Assembly (NCBI RefSeq): GCF_016623615.1
Contig: NZ_JAEHFX010000001.1
Span: 620,001-684,000, forward strand
Source of the DNA: Adhaeribacter terrigena
Lineage (GTDB): Bacteria > Bacteroidota > Bacteroidia > Cytophagales > Hymenobacteraceae
DNA: 64,000 nt
Direction of reading: 5' to 3'
The notes under the pieces were generated by a model that was not told the origin of the DNA, did no database searches, and saw nothing but the letters and a program-made list of their open reading frames with translations. Positions 1 through 8,336 of the stretch are shown here, one piece after another (positions within the stretch are counted from its first letter, which is position 1; each line of letters starts with the position of its first letter). Both the position numbers and the translations under genes were made by a program.

Positions 1-723
1 AATAATGGTAAACAGCAAAGCAATTAGAGTTATCGGGCTTATAGCTGGTATGAATTTTTCTGAATACCACTTTTCTCCTTTTAGCCGGCGAAGAATAAAG
101 CGAGAAAGAAAGCCCATTAGGAATGGAATACCTAAATAAATTAATACACTTTCGGCAATTGCAGACATACTAATATCTACAACTTTGCCCTCCAGCCCAA
201 ACCAAGTTGGTAATACAGTAATGAAAACGTAAGCAAATACGCTATAGAAAAGCACTTGGAAAATGCTGTTAAAAGCTACTAATCCAGCAGCGTATTCACG
301 GTCACCCTCTGCTAATTCATTCCAAACCAATACCATTGCAATGCACCGGGCAAGGCCGATCAAAATAATGCCAACCATATATTCCGGATAGTCATGCAGG
401 AAGGTAATTGCAAGAATGAACATAAGCACCGGGCCTATAATCCAGTTAAGGACTAAGGACAGGGTTATGACCTTTACATTTTCAAATACTCGTCCTAACT
501 GTTCGTATTTTACTTTCGCTAAAGGTGGGTACATCATTAAGATAAGACCAATGGCTATTGGTACATTCACGGTACCTACTTGAAAGGAATTTATGAAGGT
601 TTCAGTTTGCGGAAATACATATCCTAATAATACTCCAATACCCATTGCCAGGAAAATCCAGACAGTCAGGAATTGATCTAAGCGGGAAAGCTGTTTTCTT
701 TCCTGAACATTACATTGGCTCAC
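1..723 (-). CDS. acr3: ACR3-family arsenite efflux transporter (partial, C-terminus beyond window)
   Basis: Arsenite/H+ antiporter of the inner membrane, exporting As(III) from the cytoplasm. The 241 visible residues are strongly hydrophobic with several membrane spans. They include the family signature [13 protein letters not shown], whose Cys is the conserved arsenite-binding Cys of ACR3 proteins. I read a GTG start at 721-723 ([17 protein letters not shown]); no in-frame ATG lies closer to the conserved N-terminus. The gene follows the metallophosphoesterase on the same strand with a 22-bp gap, so it is the last visible gene of the leftward ars operon. Bacteroidota ACR3 proteins are about 350 aa, so roughly a third is missing at the window edge. 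It does not look like the unrelated ArsB family. Confidence 0.9.
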   Translation of the reverse strand, partial: MSQCNVQERKQLSRLDQFLTVWIFLAMGIGVLLGYVFPQTETFINSFQVGTVNVPIAIGLILMMYPPLAKVKYEQLGRVFENVKVITLSLVLNWIIGPVLMFILAITFLHDYPEYMVGIILIGLARCIAMVLVWNELAEGDREYAAGLVAFNSIFQVLFYSVFAYVFITVLPTWFGLEGKVVDISMSAIAESVLIYLGIPFLMGFLSRFILRRLKGEKWYSEKFIPAISPITLIALLFTII

Positions 724-745
724 TTTTCTTTAATTTAAAATTTAA

Positions 746-1519
746 TTAAATTCCTTTTCTTAAGCTCTCAGCATACGCATCCGGAAGGATACTATCTTCG
801 ATAGCTTTAGCAGCTTTTTCAAAGTCATATTCAAACCGAATAAACTCCACCTGAATGCTTTCCTTATCTAATATGGAGCTATTATCGTTAATGGAAAGCA
901 TCACGTAACCCCCACGGTTATCGCCATCTTTCGGCTTTCCAACAGAACCGATGTTGACTGCATGGCGGAAATGATCTTGTCCCTCAGCACCTGAATTCAT
1001 TATTCGATGGTAAGGTTTATGGGTATGCCCAAAGCACATAATATCTGCATCTGCATCAGCCATAATCCGTAGCATACTCTTTTCATCACGGTCTTCGAAA
1101 AGGTATTCATTTATCTTACGTGGGCTACCGTGAACCAGTAACAGATTCAGCTTATCTTCATTAAGCTGAAACTCTACTTTTATATGAGAAGGCAAAGTTC
1201 TGAGATACTGCCGCTGCTCGTCTTTCATAATTTCATTGGTAAAAGAAATCGAAACAGCTCCGTTAGCCTTTTCATCATCAGTTTTATAAGCGCAGCCGCA
1301 TTCAGGAATGTTTCTTCCGATGCCGAAATCATAGTTACCAGCAATGGTAGGTATGTTTCTTTTTCTGATTTCATCCACTACTTCATTAGGCCAGATATTA
1401 TAGCCAACCAAGTCGCCCAGACAATAAATGAAATCTGGTTTTCTGTCATCTACATCGGCAAAGAAAGCTTCTACGGCTGGCAGGTTAGCGTGTATATCGC
1501 TGAACAATGCAATTTTCAT
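746..1519 (-). CDS. Calcineurin-like metallophosphoesterase of the ars operon
   Basis: A 257-aa cytoplasmic phosphoesterase with the full dinuclear-metal signature: D8-I-H10, GD36 (LGDLVGY), GNYD at 61-64 in place of the usual GNHD, an HGSPR block in mid-protein, and GHTHKPY. The substrate cannot be told from sequence; relatives (YfcE/MPP superfamily) hydrolyse phosphodiesters or nucleotides. It sits between DUF6428 and acr3 in the same direction, an arrangement I recall from other Bacteroidota ars loci, so a role in arsenic stress is inferred from context only. The Tyr in GNYD replaces a His that is often catalytic, so activity may be altered or the subfamily may use another residue. Confidence 0.85.
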   Translation of the reverse strand: MKIALFSDIHANLPAVEAFFADVDDRKPDFIYCLGDLVGYNIWPNEVVDEIRKRNIPTIAGNYDFGIGRNIPECGCAYKTDDEKANGAVSISFTNEIMKDEQRQYLRTLPSHIKVEFQLNEDKLNLLLVHGSPRKINEYLFEDRDEKSMLRIMADADADIMCFGHTHKPYHRIMNSGAEGQDHFRHAVNIGSVGKPKDGDNRGGYVMLSINDNSSILDKESIQVEFIRFEYDFEKAAKAIEDSILPDAYAESLRKGI

Positions 1520-1555
1520 AATATGGGATTTAGGATTAGGATAACAATTTTGAAA

Positions 1556-2023
1556 TTAGCAGCAGCCTGAATTTGGATCGCAGGTATTCCCTGGCTGGAA
1601 AGTATTAAGGTTTAATCTGAATTTTTCCTTGGGAACACCGCACTTATCTAATGCCAGACAAGCAGTAGTTTTCGCCTGTAAAACAAAGTCAGTACCGTCG
1701 TGGCCTAAATCATATTTACCAATGGTTTCACCCTGATACTCAACCTCAATTTCCAGATCTTCCATCCCCAGCTTCGTTTCAGAAAGCTCAATGATATTAA
1801 TAAGTTTCTGGGGCTTTAAGCGGTGATCATAATCGTTAGCATCCCAAAGCTGGAAATTGGCTACCTTTTCATCCCGTACGGTACCACCGCAGTCGATGAA
1901 GTGTTTGCTGATAACACCAACTTCGGTAACGTGGAAGTTCTCAGGAACCATTGTTCCGTTCTCTAATTTAAAATTTACTGATTCGGCACCACTTAGAATG
2001 CTTTTTACTTCTGACAGTTTCAT
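1556..2023 (-). CDS. DUF6428-type ars-operon protein
   Basis: A 155-aa soluble protein without signal peptide or membrane span. I place the start at the ATG at 2021-2023 (MKLSEVKSIL) because the longer reading from 2050 overlaps the arsR stop. It ends in a Cys-rich tail (Cys at the CDPNSGCC end), suitable for binding a thiophilic metalloid. The body resembles the DUF6428 family, which I recall next to arsR in Bacteroidota. No enzymatic motif is visible and function is unknown. Its place directly after arsR points to arsenic binding or handling, which is inference. Confidence 0.75.
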   Translation of the reverse strand: MKLSEVKSILSGAESVNFKLENGTMVPENFHVTEVGVISKHFIDCGGTVRDEKVANFQLWDANDYDHRLKPQKLINIIELSETKLGMEDLEIEVEYQGETIGKYDLGHDGTDFVLQAKTTACLALDKCGVPKEKFRLNLNTFQPGNTCDPNSGCC

Positions 2024-2040
2024 GGTATTTGAATTAATGG

Positions 2041-2370
2041 TTAACAACAAGTTGACTTTTTATAGATTTCGGTAAGCATATTACCGAAGTAGGAATTAAT
2101 ATATTCTAAAGCACCCTCGTCCAAGCAATAACAGATAGCATTTCCTTCAATGTTACCTTTGATGATGCCAGCATTTTTAAGCTCTTTCAGGTGCTGTGAA
2201 ACCGTAGGCTGTGCCAATGGCAGTTCGTTAACTATATCGCCGCAAATGCACGTTTTTACCCGAAGCAGATATTCGACGATGGCGATTCTGGCTGGATGTC
2301 CCAAAGCTTTAAGGAGCGTAGCAGTTTTATTTTGATTCTCGGTAAAGAACTCGGATTTAGTTAAGCCCAT
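2041..2370 (-). CDS. arsR: ArsR/SmtB-family arsenic-responsive repressor
   Basis: A 109-aa winged-helix dimeric repressor, first gene of the leftward ars operon, expected to release DNA when As(III) binds. The family motif ALGHPARIAIVEYLL is present, followed by C41-I-C43 (TCICGDIV), equivalent to the ELCVCDL metal site on helix 3. The recognition helix is near residues 54-68 (AQPTVSQHLKELKNAG). Extra Cys pairs occur at C80/C82 and at the C-terminus (C108, C109). The AT-rich 150 bp upstream should hold the promoter and operator; I could not pick a convincing dyad there. Confidence 0.93.
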   Translation of the reverse strand: MGLTKSEFFTENQNKTATLLKALGHPARIAIVEYLLRVKTCICGDIVNELPLAQPTVSQHLKELKNAGIIKGNIEGNAICYCLDEGALEYINSYFGNMLTEIYKKSTCC

Positions 2371-2607
2371 AGTTGAAATTGTTTCATTGCAATATTACGA
2401 TAATAATTTAACAAAGATGTTGAACTGGAAGTTTAATTTTAAGAAAAACTTGATTTGGCCTATACCAGCCAGCAACCTGTTAAGCGAAGCATCCTTTCCA
2501 AAAAGAGCGAGTTTAATTTGATCTTAAATAGAAAGGCTGGATAGATGGTTTGTTTTATGATAGTTTTTTTTACCGTAATAAGGCATAAGAAGCAAAGCAT
2601 ACAATAC

Positions 2608-2643
2608 AAAAAAAAGAGCAATCATTTCGGATTGCTCTTTTTA
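2608..2643 (-). terminator. Rho-independent terminator after the DCP-repeat gene
   Basis: A perfect 12-bp stem (2611-2622 with 2631-2642) around an 8-base loop. Read leftward it runs into an 8-base U tract (the A run at 2608-2615). It lies 3 bp past the stop of the minus-strand gene at 2646-2891. Confidence 0.85.
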
Positions 2644-2645
2644 AT

Positions 2646-2891
2646 TTACTTCTTTTTGCAACAAGATGGTAGCGTACTCGCTGATGCAAAAGATATTGTA
2701 GATTTGGCTTTCGCTTCCTTTACCAATGGGCAGTCAGGCGTACCTTTTAACTTGCACTCTTTCACAATGGGGCAATCAGCCGTACCTTTCAACGGACAAT
2801 CCTTCACCTTGTCATTTCCAGCGAATGCAAAGAAGGTACCGCCTGCAAGCATCATCGTGCCTGTTGCAATTCCTAAAAATCTCTTTTTCAT
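2646..2891 (-). CDS. Small exported Cys-repeat protein (DCPLKGT repeats)
   Basis: An 81-aa protein with an N-terminal signal peptide (MKKRFLGIATGTMMLAGG, cleavage near AFA-G at about residue 24). It is followed by three degenerate repeats of the form D/E-C-P/K-L-K-G-T-x-D-C-P (about 31-57) and a C-terminal CCKKK. Regular Cys spacing in an exported protein suggests periplasmic metal binding or redox chemistry. Similar short proteins accompany metal-efflux genes in Bacteroidota. It has its own terminator and sits between the ars operon and the CsoR-like pair. No enzymatic function is recognisable. Confidence 0.75.
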   Translation of the reverse strand: MKKRFLGIATGTMMLAGGTFFAFAGNDKVKDCPLKGTADCPIVKECKLKGTPDCPLVKEAKAKSTISFASASTLPSCCKKK

Positions 2892-3003
2892 AATATTTAA
2901 TAGTTAAACGCTATGTCGGGTATAGCAACAAAGCTAATTAAACAAAGCAACCATACCTTGCTTTTTATTTCAGGTTAAACTGGGCTTCCTATTCCAGCAG
3001 CTA

Positions 3004-3243
3004 TCAATTGTTAACACCCTTGCCTGAGCAACAAGAAAGCAACTCACCGTTTACGACAATCGCTGGCAAGGAAGTAATATTATACTCTTTTACCTTGCTA
3101 ATGCACTCCTTGGTGTCGCATTGCTCCGTAAGGTTATATACGGTTAAATCACACGATTCACAGGCCATTGCCGTTACCATTTCCACAACTGGTTCACAAA
3201 CTGGACATCCTGCGGTGAATACTTCTATTTTTCTCTTAGCCAT
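3004..3243 (-). CDS. Small thioredoxin/glutaredoxin-like protein with CPVC motif
   Basis: A 79-aa single-domain thioredoxin-fold protein. I choose the ATG at 3241-3243 (MAKRKIEVFTAGCPVC); the longer reading would need a TTG inside the upstream stop region. The CxxC active site is at about residues 13-16, and a cis-Pro-like ITSLPAIVV occurs near residue 57. Extra Cys pairs follow in ACESC and in the LLSCCSG tail. No signal peptide, so cytoplasmic. It follows the CsoR-like regulator by about 50 bp on the same strand, suggesting that regulator controls it. A thiol-based metal or metalloid reductase or carrier is plausible but unproven. Confidence 0.75.
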   Translation of the reverse strand: MAKRKIEVFTAGCPVCEPVVEMVTAMACESCDLTVYNLTEQCDTKECISKVKEYNITSLPAIVVNGELLSCCSGKGVNN

Positions 3244-3293
3244 AGTTGTAAATTTTAATTTAAGCAAATCTACATCAGGGTACTGGGTGGTAG

Positions 3294-3683
3294 TCAAGCA
3301 GATTTATTCTTTGAGTGATTTTCTTTCATCTGGTCATAGACCGACTGGATCTCGTGCATTTTGCTCGTTAATTCATCAACGGTAAGGTTCGGAAATTGCT
3401 TACGTAACATTTCAATCCTTACTGCCTGACTACAATCACCTGAACAGTTTTCCATCGTTTCTGAAAGTTTAACCGCCAGAGATTTTCTGAACGTTTCATC
3501 CAGCAACAGGAACTGCGCAGTTTCCAGTGCTTTACCCGCAGCTTTGAACTGCACCAATACCGTTTCGGGATTTTTGTCTTCATCCAGCATCTTGATGATA
3601 CCTTCAAGCTGTCCTTTTATAGTGTTCAGTCTGGTCTTTATGTCCCTGGTTAGATCCTTTTGTAGCATAATTTCAAATTTCAT
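3294..3683 (-). CDS. CsoR/FrmR-like (DUF156) regulator lacking canonical metal ligands
   Basis: A 129-aa all-helical protein whose first 70 residues match the CsoR/RcnR/FrmR family (RLNTIKGQLEGIIKMLDEDK, then VLVQFKAAGKALE). These are tetrameric DNA-binding repressors released by Cu(I), Ni or formaldehyde. By eye alignment the usual Cys-His-Cys ligand positions hold Pro, Thr and Ser. Cys residues instead appear in a later CSGDC segment near 80-84, and a C-terminal extension of about 40 residues follows. The first gene of a leftward pair with the thioredoxin-like gene. Two Met codons (residues 1 and 6) could start it. The inducer may be a thiol-reactive species rather than Cu(I). Confidence 0.7.
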   Translation of the reverse strand: MKFEIMLQKDLTRDIKTRLNTIKGQLEGIIKMLDEDKNPETVLVQFKAAGKALETAQFLLLDETFRKSLAVKLSETMENCSGDCSQAVRIEMLRKQFPNLTVDELTSKMHEIQSVYDQMKENHSKNKSA

Positions 3684-4031
3684 GTAGTATAATGCAGTTC
3701 AGGGGGTGGTCTCCAAATAATTAAGTTAAAAATTTTAAGACTTAACAAGCCAAAGAAAGGTGATTGTTGTGTTTATTGTAGCTACGGTACTTATTGTTTT
3801 TCCACCAATGCAGGCCGGCTCAATTTGCTGTTCCTGAGTTTGCATTATAAAAAAAATGAATTTAAAAGGAATTATTCGGAGGTATTTAAGGTCAATAATT
3901 AAGTAAGAACTTGCTTTCAGAAAAACTTTTGGGACGGAAGCCTTTATAATTCTGCAAATCTTTTCCAAAATTTTGTAACGAAAACTGGAGAAATAAACCT
4001 TTTCTTTGTATTTGGGTATTTAAACCTGTTC
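3684..4031. other. Intergenic region between divergent transcription units
   Basis: 348 bp between the minus-strand CsoR-like gene and the plus-strand gene at 4032, so promoters for both directions are expected here. The sequence is AT-rich. I saw no convincing hairpin, RNA gene or dyad. A minus-strand reading frame inside it (3735-3968) has no family resemblance and I do not count it. Confidence 0.5.
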
Positions 4032-4469
4032 ATGGCCAACCATTTGAAACACATAGGGAAACAATTGATGGTATTTGCGTTGATCGCATCTATCTTCAAT
4101 ATCTATGCCCTTGAAATATGGTGTGGTCTTACTATGGATGGGCCCCGGCATGAACCGATAAGCATTGGGTATCATGGAACAAATGCGCCAGCAGGAACAG
4201 ATTATTGCCCGCATCAGAGTGATACAGATGACCATAAAGGTGCTTGTGAGGATCATCATAGTTTTTTCCTGACTTCCTTAGTAGATTCTGGCCCGCATAA
4301 GATTAATTTTTCTGCAGATGATTTTCAGTTTATTCTACCTGATCATCTCAATATTTTTGGCTCTCATACCAATCCTCTGTTAACCTTGTCTGTAAGGTTA
4401 TTTCCTGATGTCGGACTTAAACCAAAGGTCCCAGATATCCGGATATTTATCTGTTCCCTTATTATTTGA
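4032..4469 (+). CDS. Hypothetical small exported protein heading the copper operon
   Basis: A 145-aa protein of unknown function. The N-terminus (HIGKQLMVFALIASIFNIYALEIWCG) has a hydrophobic segment at about 10-29 that could be a signal peptide or membrane anchor. The middle is rich in His, Asp and Cys (YCPHQSDTDDHKGACEDHHS), a plausible metal-binding stretch. Short proteins of this kind often precede RND metal pumps in Bacteroidota, so a role in metal sensing or delivery is inferred from position. No named domain is recognised. Confidence 0.55.
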   Translation: MANHLKHIGKQLMVFALIASIFNIYALEIWCGLTMDGPRHEPISIGYHGTNAPAGTDYCPHQSDTDDHKGACEDHHSFFLTSLVDSGPHKINFSADDFQFILPDHLNIFGSHTNPLLTLSVRLFPDVGLKPKVPDIRIFICSLII

Positions 4470-4774
4470 TTTTTTTCCTTTCAGTAACCTGAACAGGCAG
4501 GCATTTCTGCGCTTTTCAGGTTCTTTTTGTGGCCATACTTTTTTGGCTCACAGGTATAACGTTTTCCTTACTTCTAAACCAGGATTTGCTTTTCTGGCTA
4601 TTGATGTACCTAAACGCTATTGCCTTTCCTCAAAATTCTAAATTTTCATTATTCAACTTTTAGCTGGCATGTACGCTCATGCACGTCTGCTATACCTGCT
4701 ATTCAAAAAAAACGGTAGGTATTCAGACTATAAAAGTCCGTCTTAAATATTGTTTAATCATAACTGTAAACCCC

Positions 4775-5077
4775 ATGAAAAACATTTTGTTAGCCCTATC
4801 CCTTTTCGCTGCTGTAATGGTTACAGGCTGTAATAAAACCGAAAAATCTACTGAGAATCAGGGTGCTTCTTCTGAAACCACCACTTCCGAAACTACTCGC
4901 CCTGCGCACGGAGAACCGGGCCATAACCATGAAACTGATCATGGCCAAATGGCAGCAGTTTATAGCTGCCCGATGCACCCGGAAGTTACCAGCGATAAGC
5001 CAGGTAGCTGCCCGAAATGCGGAATGGATTTAGTTAAAGAGGATGCAAATGCAAAGCAGGAAGATCCTGCGCAGTAG
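4775..5077 (+). CDS. Heavy-metal-binding-domain (HMBD) lipoprotein
   Basis: A 100-aa periplasmic lipoprotein. The start at 4775 gives MKNILLALSLFAAVMVTGC with a lipobox Cys at residue 19; the longer reading from 4679 would bury this signal. After a Ser/Thr/Glu-rich linker with HGEPGHNHETDHG comes one HMBD: CPMHPEVTSDKPG then CPKCGMDL. This Cys/His/Met module is found in copper RND adaptors and copper oxidases. It precedes the CusA-type pump by about 60 bp. The probable role is binding periplasmic Cu(I)/Ag(I) for hand-over to the efflux complex, which is inference. Confidence 0.85.
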   Translation: MKNILLALSLFAAVMVTGCNKTEKSTENQGASSETTTSETTRPAHGEPGHNHETDHGQMAAVYSCPMHPEVTSDKPGSCPKCGMDLVKEDANAKQEDPAQ

Positions 5078-5091
5078 TTTTTTACAATAAA

Positions 5092-5121
5092 GCCGCCTGA
5101 TTCCTGGACGAATCAGGCGGC
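5092..5121. terminator. Strong hairpin between the HMBD lipoprotein gene and cusA
   Basis: A perfect 12-bp GC-rich stem (5092-5103 with 5110-5121) and 6-base loop lie 14 bp after the lipoprotein stop. A U tract does not follow on the plus strand, so it may attenuate or stabilise mRNA rather than fully terminate. Confidence 0.5.
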
Positions 5122-5135
5122 AATTTAGATTGATC

Positions 5136-6404
5136 ATGATTGAAAAAATAATATCATTTTCTATCCGGAACCGGCTAATTGTTTTAGGGGTAGCCGCCAT
5201 TTTATTTGGCTGGGGTCTCTATTCTGTAGACCGGAATCCGGTGGATGCTATTCCCGATTTGTCGGAGAATCAGGTAATCGTTTATACGGAATGGATGGGC
5301 CGAAGTCCTCAAATTATTGAAGACCAGATCACGTATCCGTTAGTATCAAATTTGCAGGGCGTTCCCAACGTGAAAAGTATCCGGGCAAATTCCATGTTCG
5401 GTATGAGTTTCGTGTTTGTGATCTTTAACGATGATACCGATATATACTGGGCCAGGACCCGGGTGCTCGAACGGTTAAATTATGCCCAGCGATTACTTCC
5501 GGATCAGGTGGTGCCAACCTTAGGGCCGGACGGTACCGGCGTAGGCCATATTTTCTGGTACACGCTCGATGCTCCTGGTTTTGACCTGGCCGAACTTCGA
5601 ACCTTACAGGATTGGTACATCCGCTTTGCCTTACAGAATGTTCCGGGAGTAAGTGAGGTTGCTTCCTTTGGCGGCTTCCAGAAGCAGTATCAGATTGCCA
5701 TCGACCCGCATAAACTGAATTTTTACAACATTCCGCTTAGTACAGTGCTATCGGCAGTGAAATCGAATAATAACGATGTGGGAGGCCGGACTTTTGAAAT
5801 GAGCGGTTCCAGCTATCTGATACGAGGCTTGGGCTACATTAAAAATCTCGACGACATCCGAAAAATACCATTAGGCACTTTTAACTCCGTTCCGGTTACC
5901 GTTCAGGATGTGGCAGCCGTGCAGACTGGCGGGGAATTACGATTAGGTATAACGGAAGAAAACGGGCAGGGCGAAGTAGTAGGCGGAATTGTGGTGATGC
6001 GCTACGGTGAGAATGCCAGAGAGCTGATCGACCAGGTGAAAATGAAAATGGAGGAAGTAGAAAAAGGGCTTCCGCCTGGAGTGAAGTTTAAAATTGTGTA
6101 TGACCGTAGCGATCTGATCGATGCCGCAGTGGCTACTTTAAGGGAAGCCTTAATAGAAGAAATCCTGGTGGTTTCTCTGGTGATCCTGATCTTTCTGTTC
6201 CACTTCCGGAGTGCTTTGGTGGCCATGATCACCATCCCGCTTTCGGTGCTGATCGGCTTTATTTTAATGAATGTGTTTGATGTAACCTCCAATATCATGT
6301 CGCTGGGTGGTATAGCTTTAGCAATTGGCGACCTGGTAGATGCAGGAATTGTGATGGTAGAAAATGCCTACCGGAATTTATCGGAGGGGGAAGGAGTGAG
6401 CTGA
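5136..6404 (+). CDS. cusA: CusA-type RND copper/silver pump, N-terminal part (frameshifted)
   Basis: Inner-membrane proton-driven RND transporter, first of two pieces. It carries the first membrane helix (MIEKIISFSIRNRL start, ATG at 5136), the porter subdomains PN1/PN2, and the membrane helices up to AIGDLVDAGIVMVENAYRNL. That helix-4 motif (AIG-x3-DA) is the signature of the monovalent Cu(I)/Ag(I) pumps (HME4 in Nies's scheme) rather than of the divalent pumps. The frame stops at 6402-6404 just after a GGGGG run (6386-6390). The remainder is encoded from 6404 in the -1 frame, with the stop and next ATG overlapping as TGATG. Alone this piece cannot form a pump. Confidence 0.85.
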   Translation: MIEKIISFSIRNRLIVLGVAAILFGWGLYSVDRNPVDAIPDLSENQVIVYTEWMGRSPQIIEDQITYPLVSNLQGVPNVKSIRANSMFGMSFVFVIFNDDTDIYWARTRVLERLNYAQRLLPDQVVPTLGPDGTGVGHIFWYTLDAPGFDLAELRTLQDWYIRFALQNVPGVSEVASFGGFQKQYQIAIDPHKLNFYNIPLSTVLSAVKSNNNDVGGRTFEMSGSSYLIRGLGYIKNLDDIRKIPLGTFNSVPVTVQDVAAVQTGGELRLGITEENGQGEVVGGIVVMRYGENARELIDQVKMKMEEVEKGLPPGVKFKIVYDRSDLIDAAVATLREALIEEILVVSLVILIFLFHFRSALVAMITIPLSVLIGFILMNVFDVTSNIMSLGGIALAIGDLVDAGIVMVENAYRNLSEGEGVS

Positions 6405-8332
6405 TGGAAAATCTAAATAATAACCAAATAAGACATACCCGGGATATTCCGGAACCGGAAAGAGTCCAGATCATTGAGAGATCGGCACGAAAAGTAGGTA
6501 GAGCAGTTTTCTTTTCCATCCTGGTAACGCTCGTTTCCTTTGCACCTTTGCTTTTCTTAACCGGCCAGGAAGAAAAACTGTTTACGCCGTTGGTGTTAAC
6601 CAAAACGTTTGTCATGATCGGTTCGGCCTTCACGGCTATTTTCGTGGTGCCTTTGCTGATGCGTTTATTGATGAAAGGCCGCTTGCGCCCGGAAAGCCAG
6701 AACCCGATATCCCGTTTTTTTATCAGGTTGTATGGGCCGGTAATCAGGTGGAGTTTGCGCTGGAAGAAAACCGTATTAGCCATAGCGGTACTGATTGTTT
6801 TGGGCAGCATACCGGTTATCATCCGGACCGGATCTGAATTTATGCCGCCCCTGGATGAAGGTTCGTTACTATTTATGCCTGTTACCCTGCCCGATGTTTC
6901 CAATGCCGAAGCCAAACGCATTCTGCAGGTGCAGGATCGGCTCATAAAATCGGTACCGGAAGTGCAGAACGTTTTAGGCAAAGCTGGTCGTGCTAATACC
7001 GCTACCGATAATGCTCCTATGAGTATGATCGAAAGTATTATCCTGCTAAAACCGCAATCGGAATGGCGGGAAGGCATGACCAAAGAAAAACTGATCGCCG
7101 AACTGGATGAAAAAGTAAAGATTCCCGGCGTTACCAACGGCTGGACCATGCCCATTATTAACCGCATCAATATGCTGGCGACAGGTATAAGAACGGATGT
7201 TGGGGTGAAGGTTTACGGTCAGAACCTGGATTCCATTTATGCCATTTCGCTGGATGTAGAAAAAGCTTTAAAAGGCGTGGAAGGTCTGACTGATTTATAT
7301 ACCGAAAGGCTTACTGGTGGTAAATACCTCGATATTCAGATCAAACGGGATATGCTGGGGCGTTACGGGCTCAGCCTGGATCAGGTAAACCAGGTAATCG
7401 AAACCGCTTTGGGTGGCATGAGCCTGACCAATACCATTGAAGGCCGGGAACGGTTTACCATAAACGTCCGGCTGGCGCAAGATTACCGCAACGATCTCTC
7501 TGAAATTAAACGAACCCTTATTCAAACGCCCCAGGCAGGGCCAATTCCGCTTTCTTCGGTTGCCGATATTACTTTAACCGATGGTCCTGCCATGATCAGT
7601 TCGGAGAATGCAATGCTCCGGGGAACGGTACTTTTTAACGTAAGAGGCCGGGATTTAGGCAATGTGGTGGAAGATGCCCGCCAACGGGTAGCAGATCATA
7701 TTAAGAAGCTGCCGAAAGGCTATTACCTGGAATGGAGCGGGCAGTACGAAAATAAGATCAGAGCTGAACAACGCCTTCAATTCATTATTCCAGGCGTGCT
7801 GATCATTATCTGTTTTATTCTATACATCACTTTTAATTCCTGGAAGGAAATGCTGATCGTGCTATCAAGTATGCCCTTAGCGCTAATCGGAGGTGTTTAT
7901 TCGCTATACTTTTTCGATGTGAATTTCTCTGTTGCTGTGGCTGTAGGATTTATTGCCCTATTCGGAGTAGCAGTAGAAACAGGTGTACTCATGATCGTTT
8001 ACTTGAACGAATCTATGCAGCGGTTATCGACCCGAAAGCAAGGTCAACAAATTGAGCAGAAGGACCTGAGAGATTCAGTGTATGAAGGCTCTGTATTGCG
8101 GGTAAGGCCAAAACTGATGACAGTAATGGCGGATATGATTGGTTTATTGCCGGTATTACTGGCAGGTGGTGTAGGAGCAGACGTGATAAAGCCAATTACC
8201 ATCCCATTTGTGTTTGGTCTGGTTTCATCCACCCTATATGTGCTTGTCGTGCTGCCGGTAATTTATCTCTGGGTGAAAGAATATGAATTAAGAAAAACTG
8301 GAAGCATCGCATTCCTGGATATTAAAGAATAG
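6404..8332 (+). CDS. cusA: CusA-type RND copper/silver pump, C-terminal part (frameshifted)
   Basis: Continuation of the RND pump: after a linker of about 45 residues come the helices VGRAVFFSILVTLVSFAPLLF, the second periplasmic loop (EFMPPLDEGSLLFMP is the conserved entry) and helices 7-12, ending in the usual VVLPVIYLWVKE. Together with the preceding frame the total is about 1060 aa, normal for the family. Nothing essential seems lost, so the break looks recent, translational (coupled through TGATG, or frameshifting at the G run) or a sequencing artefact. Followed 4 bp later by the outer-membrane channel gene. Confidence 0.85.
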   Translation: MENLNNNQIRHTRDIPEPERVQIIERSARKVGRAVFFSILVTLVSFAPLLFLTGQEEKLFTPLVLTKTFVMIGSAFTAIFVVPLLMRLLMKGRLRPESQNPISRFFIRLYGPVIRWSLRWKKTVLAIAVLIVLGSIPVIIRTGSEFMPPLDEGSLLFMPVTLPDVSNAEAKRILQVQDRLIKSVPEVQNVLGKAGRANTATDNAPMSMIESIILLKPQSEWREGMTKEKLIAELDEKVKIPGVTNGWTMPIINRINMLATGIRTDVGVKVYGQNLDSIYAISLDVEKALKGVEGLTDLYTERLTGGKYLDIQIKRDMLGRYGLSLDQVNQVIETALGGMSLTNTIEGRERFTINVRLAQDYRNDLSEIKRTLIQTPQAGPIPLSSVADITLTDGPAMISSENAMLRGTVLFNVRGRDLGNVVEDARQRVADHIKKLPKGYYLEWSGQYENKIRAEQRLQFIIPGVLIIICFILYITFNSWKEMLIVLSSMPLALIGGVYSLYFFDVNFSVAVAVGFIALFGVAVETGVLMIVYLNESMQRLSTRKQGQQIEQKDLRDSVYEGSVLRVRPKLMTVMADMIGLLPVLLAGGVGADVIKPITIPFVFGLVSSTLYVLVVLPVIYLWVKEYELRKTGSIAFLDIKE

Positions 8333-8336
8333 GCCC

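Noticed and set aside
3735-3968. 77-codon minus-strand frame before the CsoR-like gene
   Set aside because: AT-driven composition, no motif, lies in the divergent promoter region.
4000-4020. TTTGTATTTG sequence before the gene at 4032 considered as a promoter
   Set aside because: It does not fit the TAnnTTTG spacing of Bacteroidota -7 elements and has no partner -33 element.
4408-4641. 77-codon plus-strand frame overlapping the end of the gene at 4032
   Set aside because: Overlaps a better gene and has no recognisable domain or signal.
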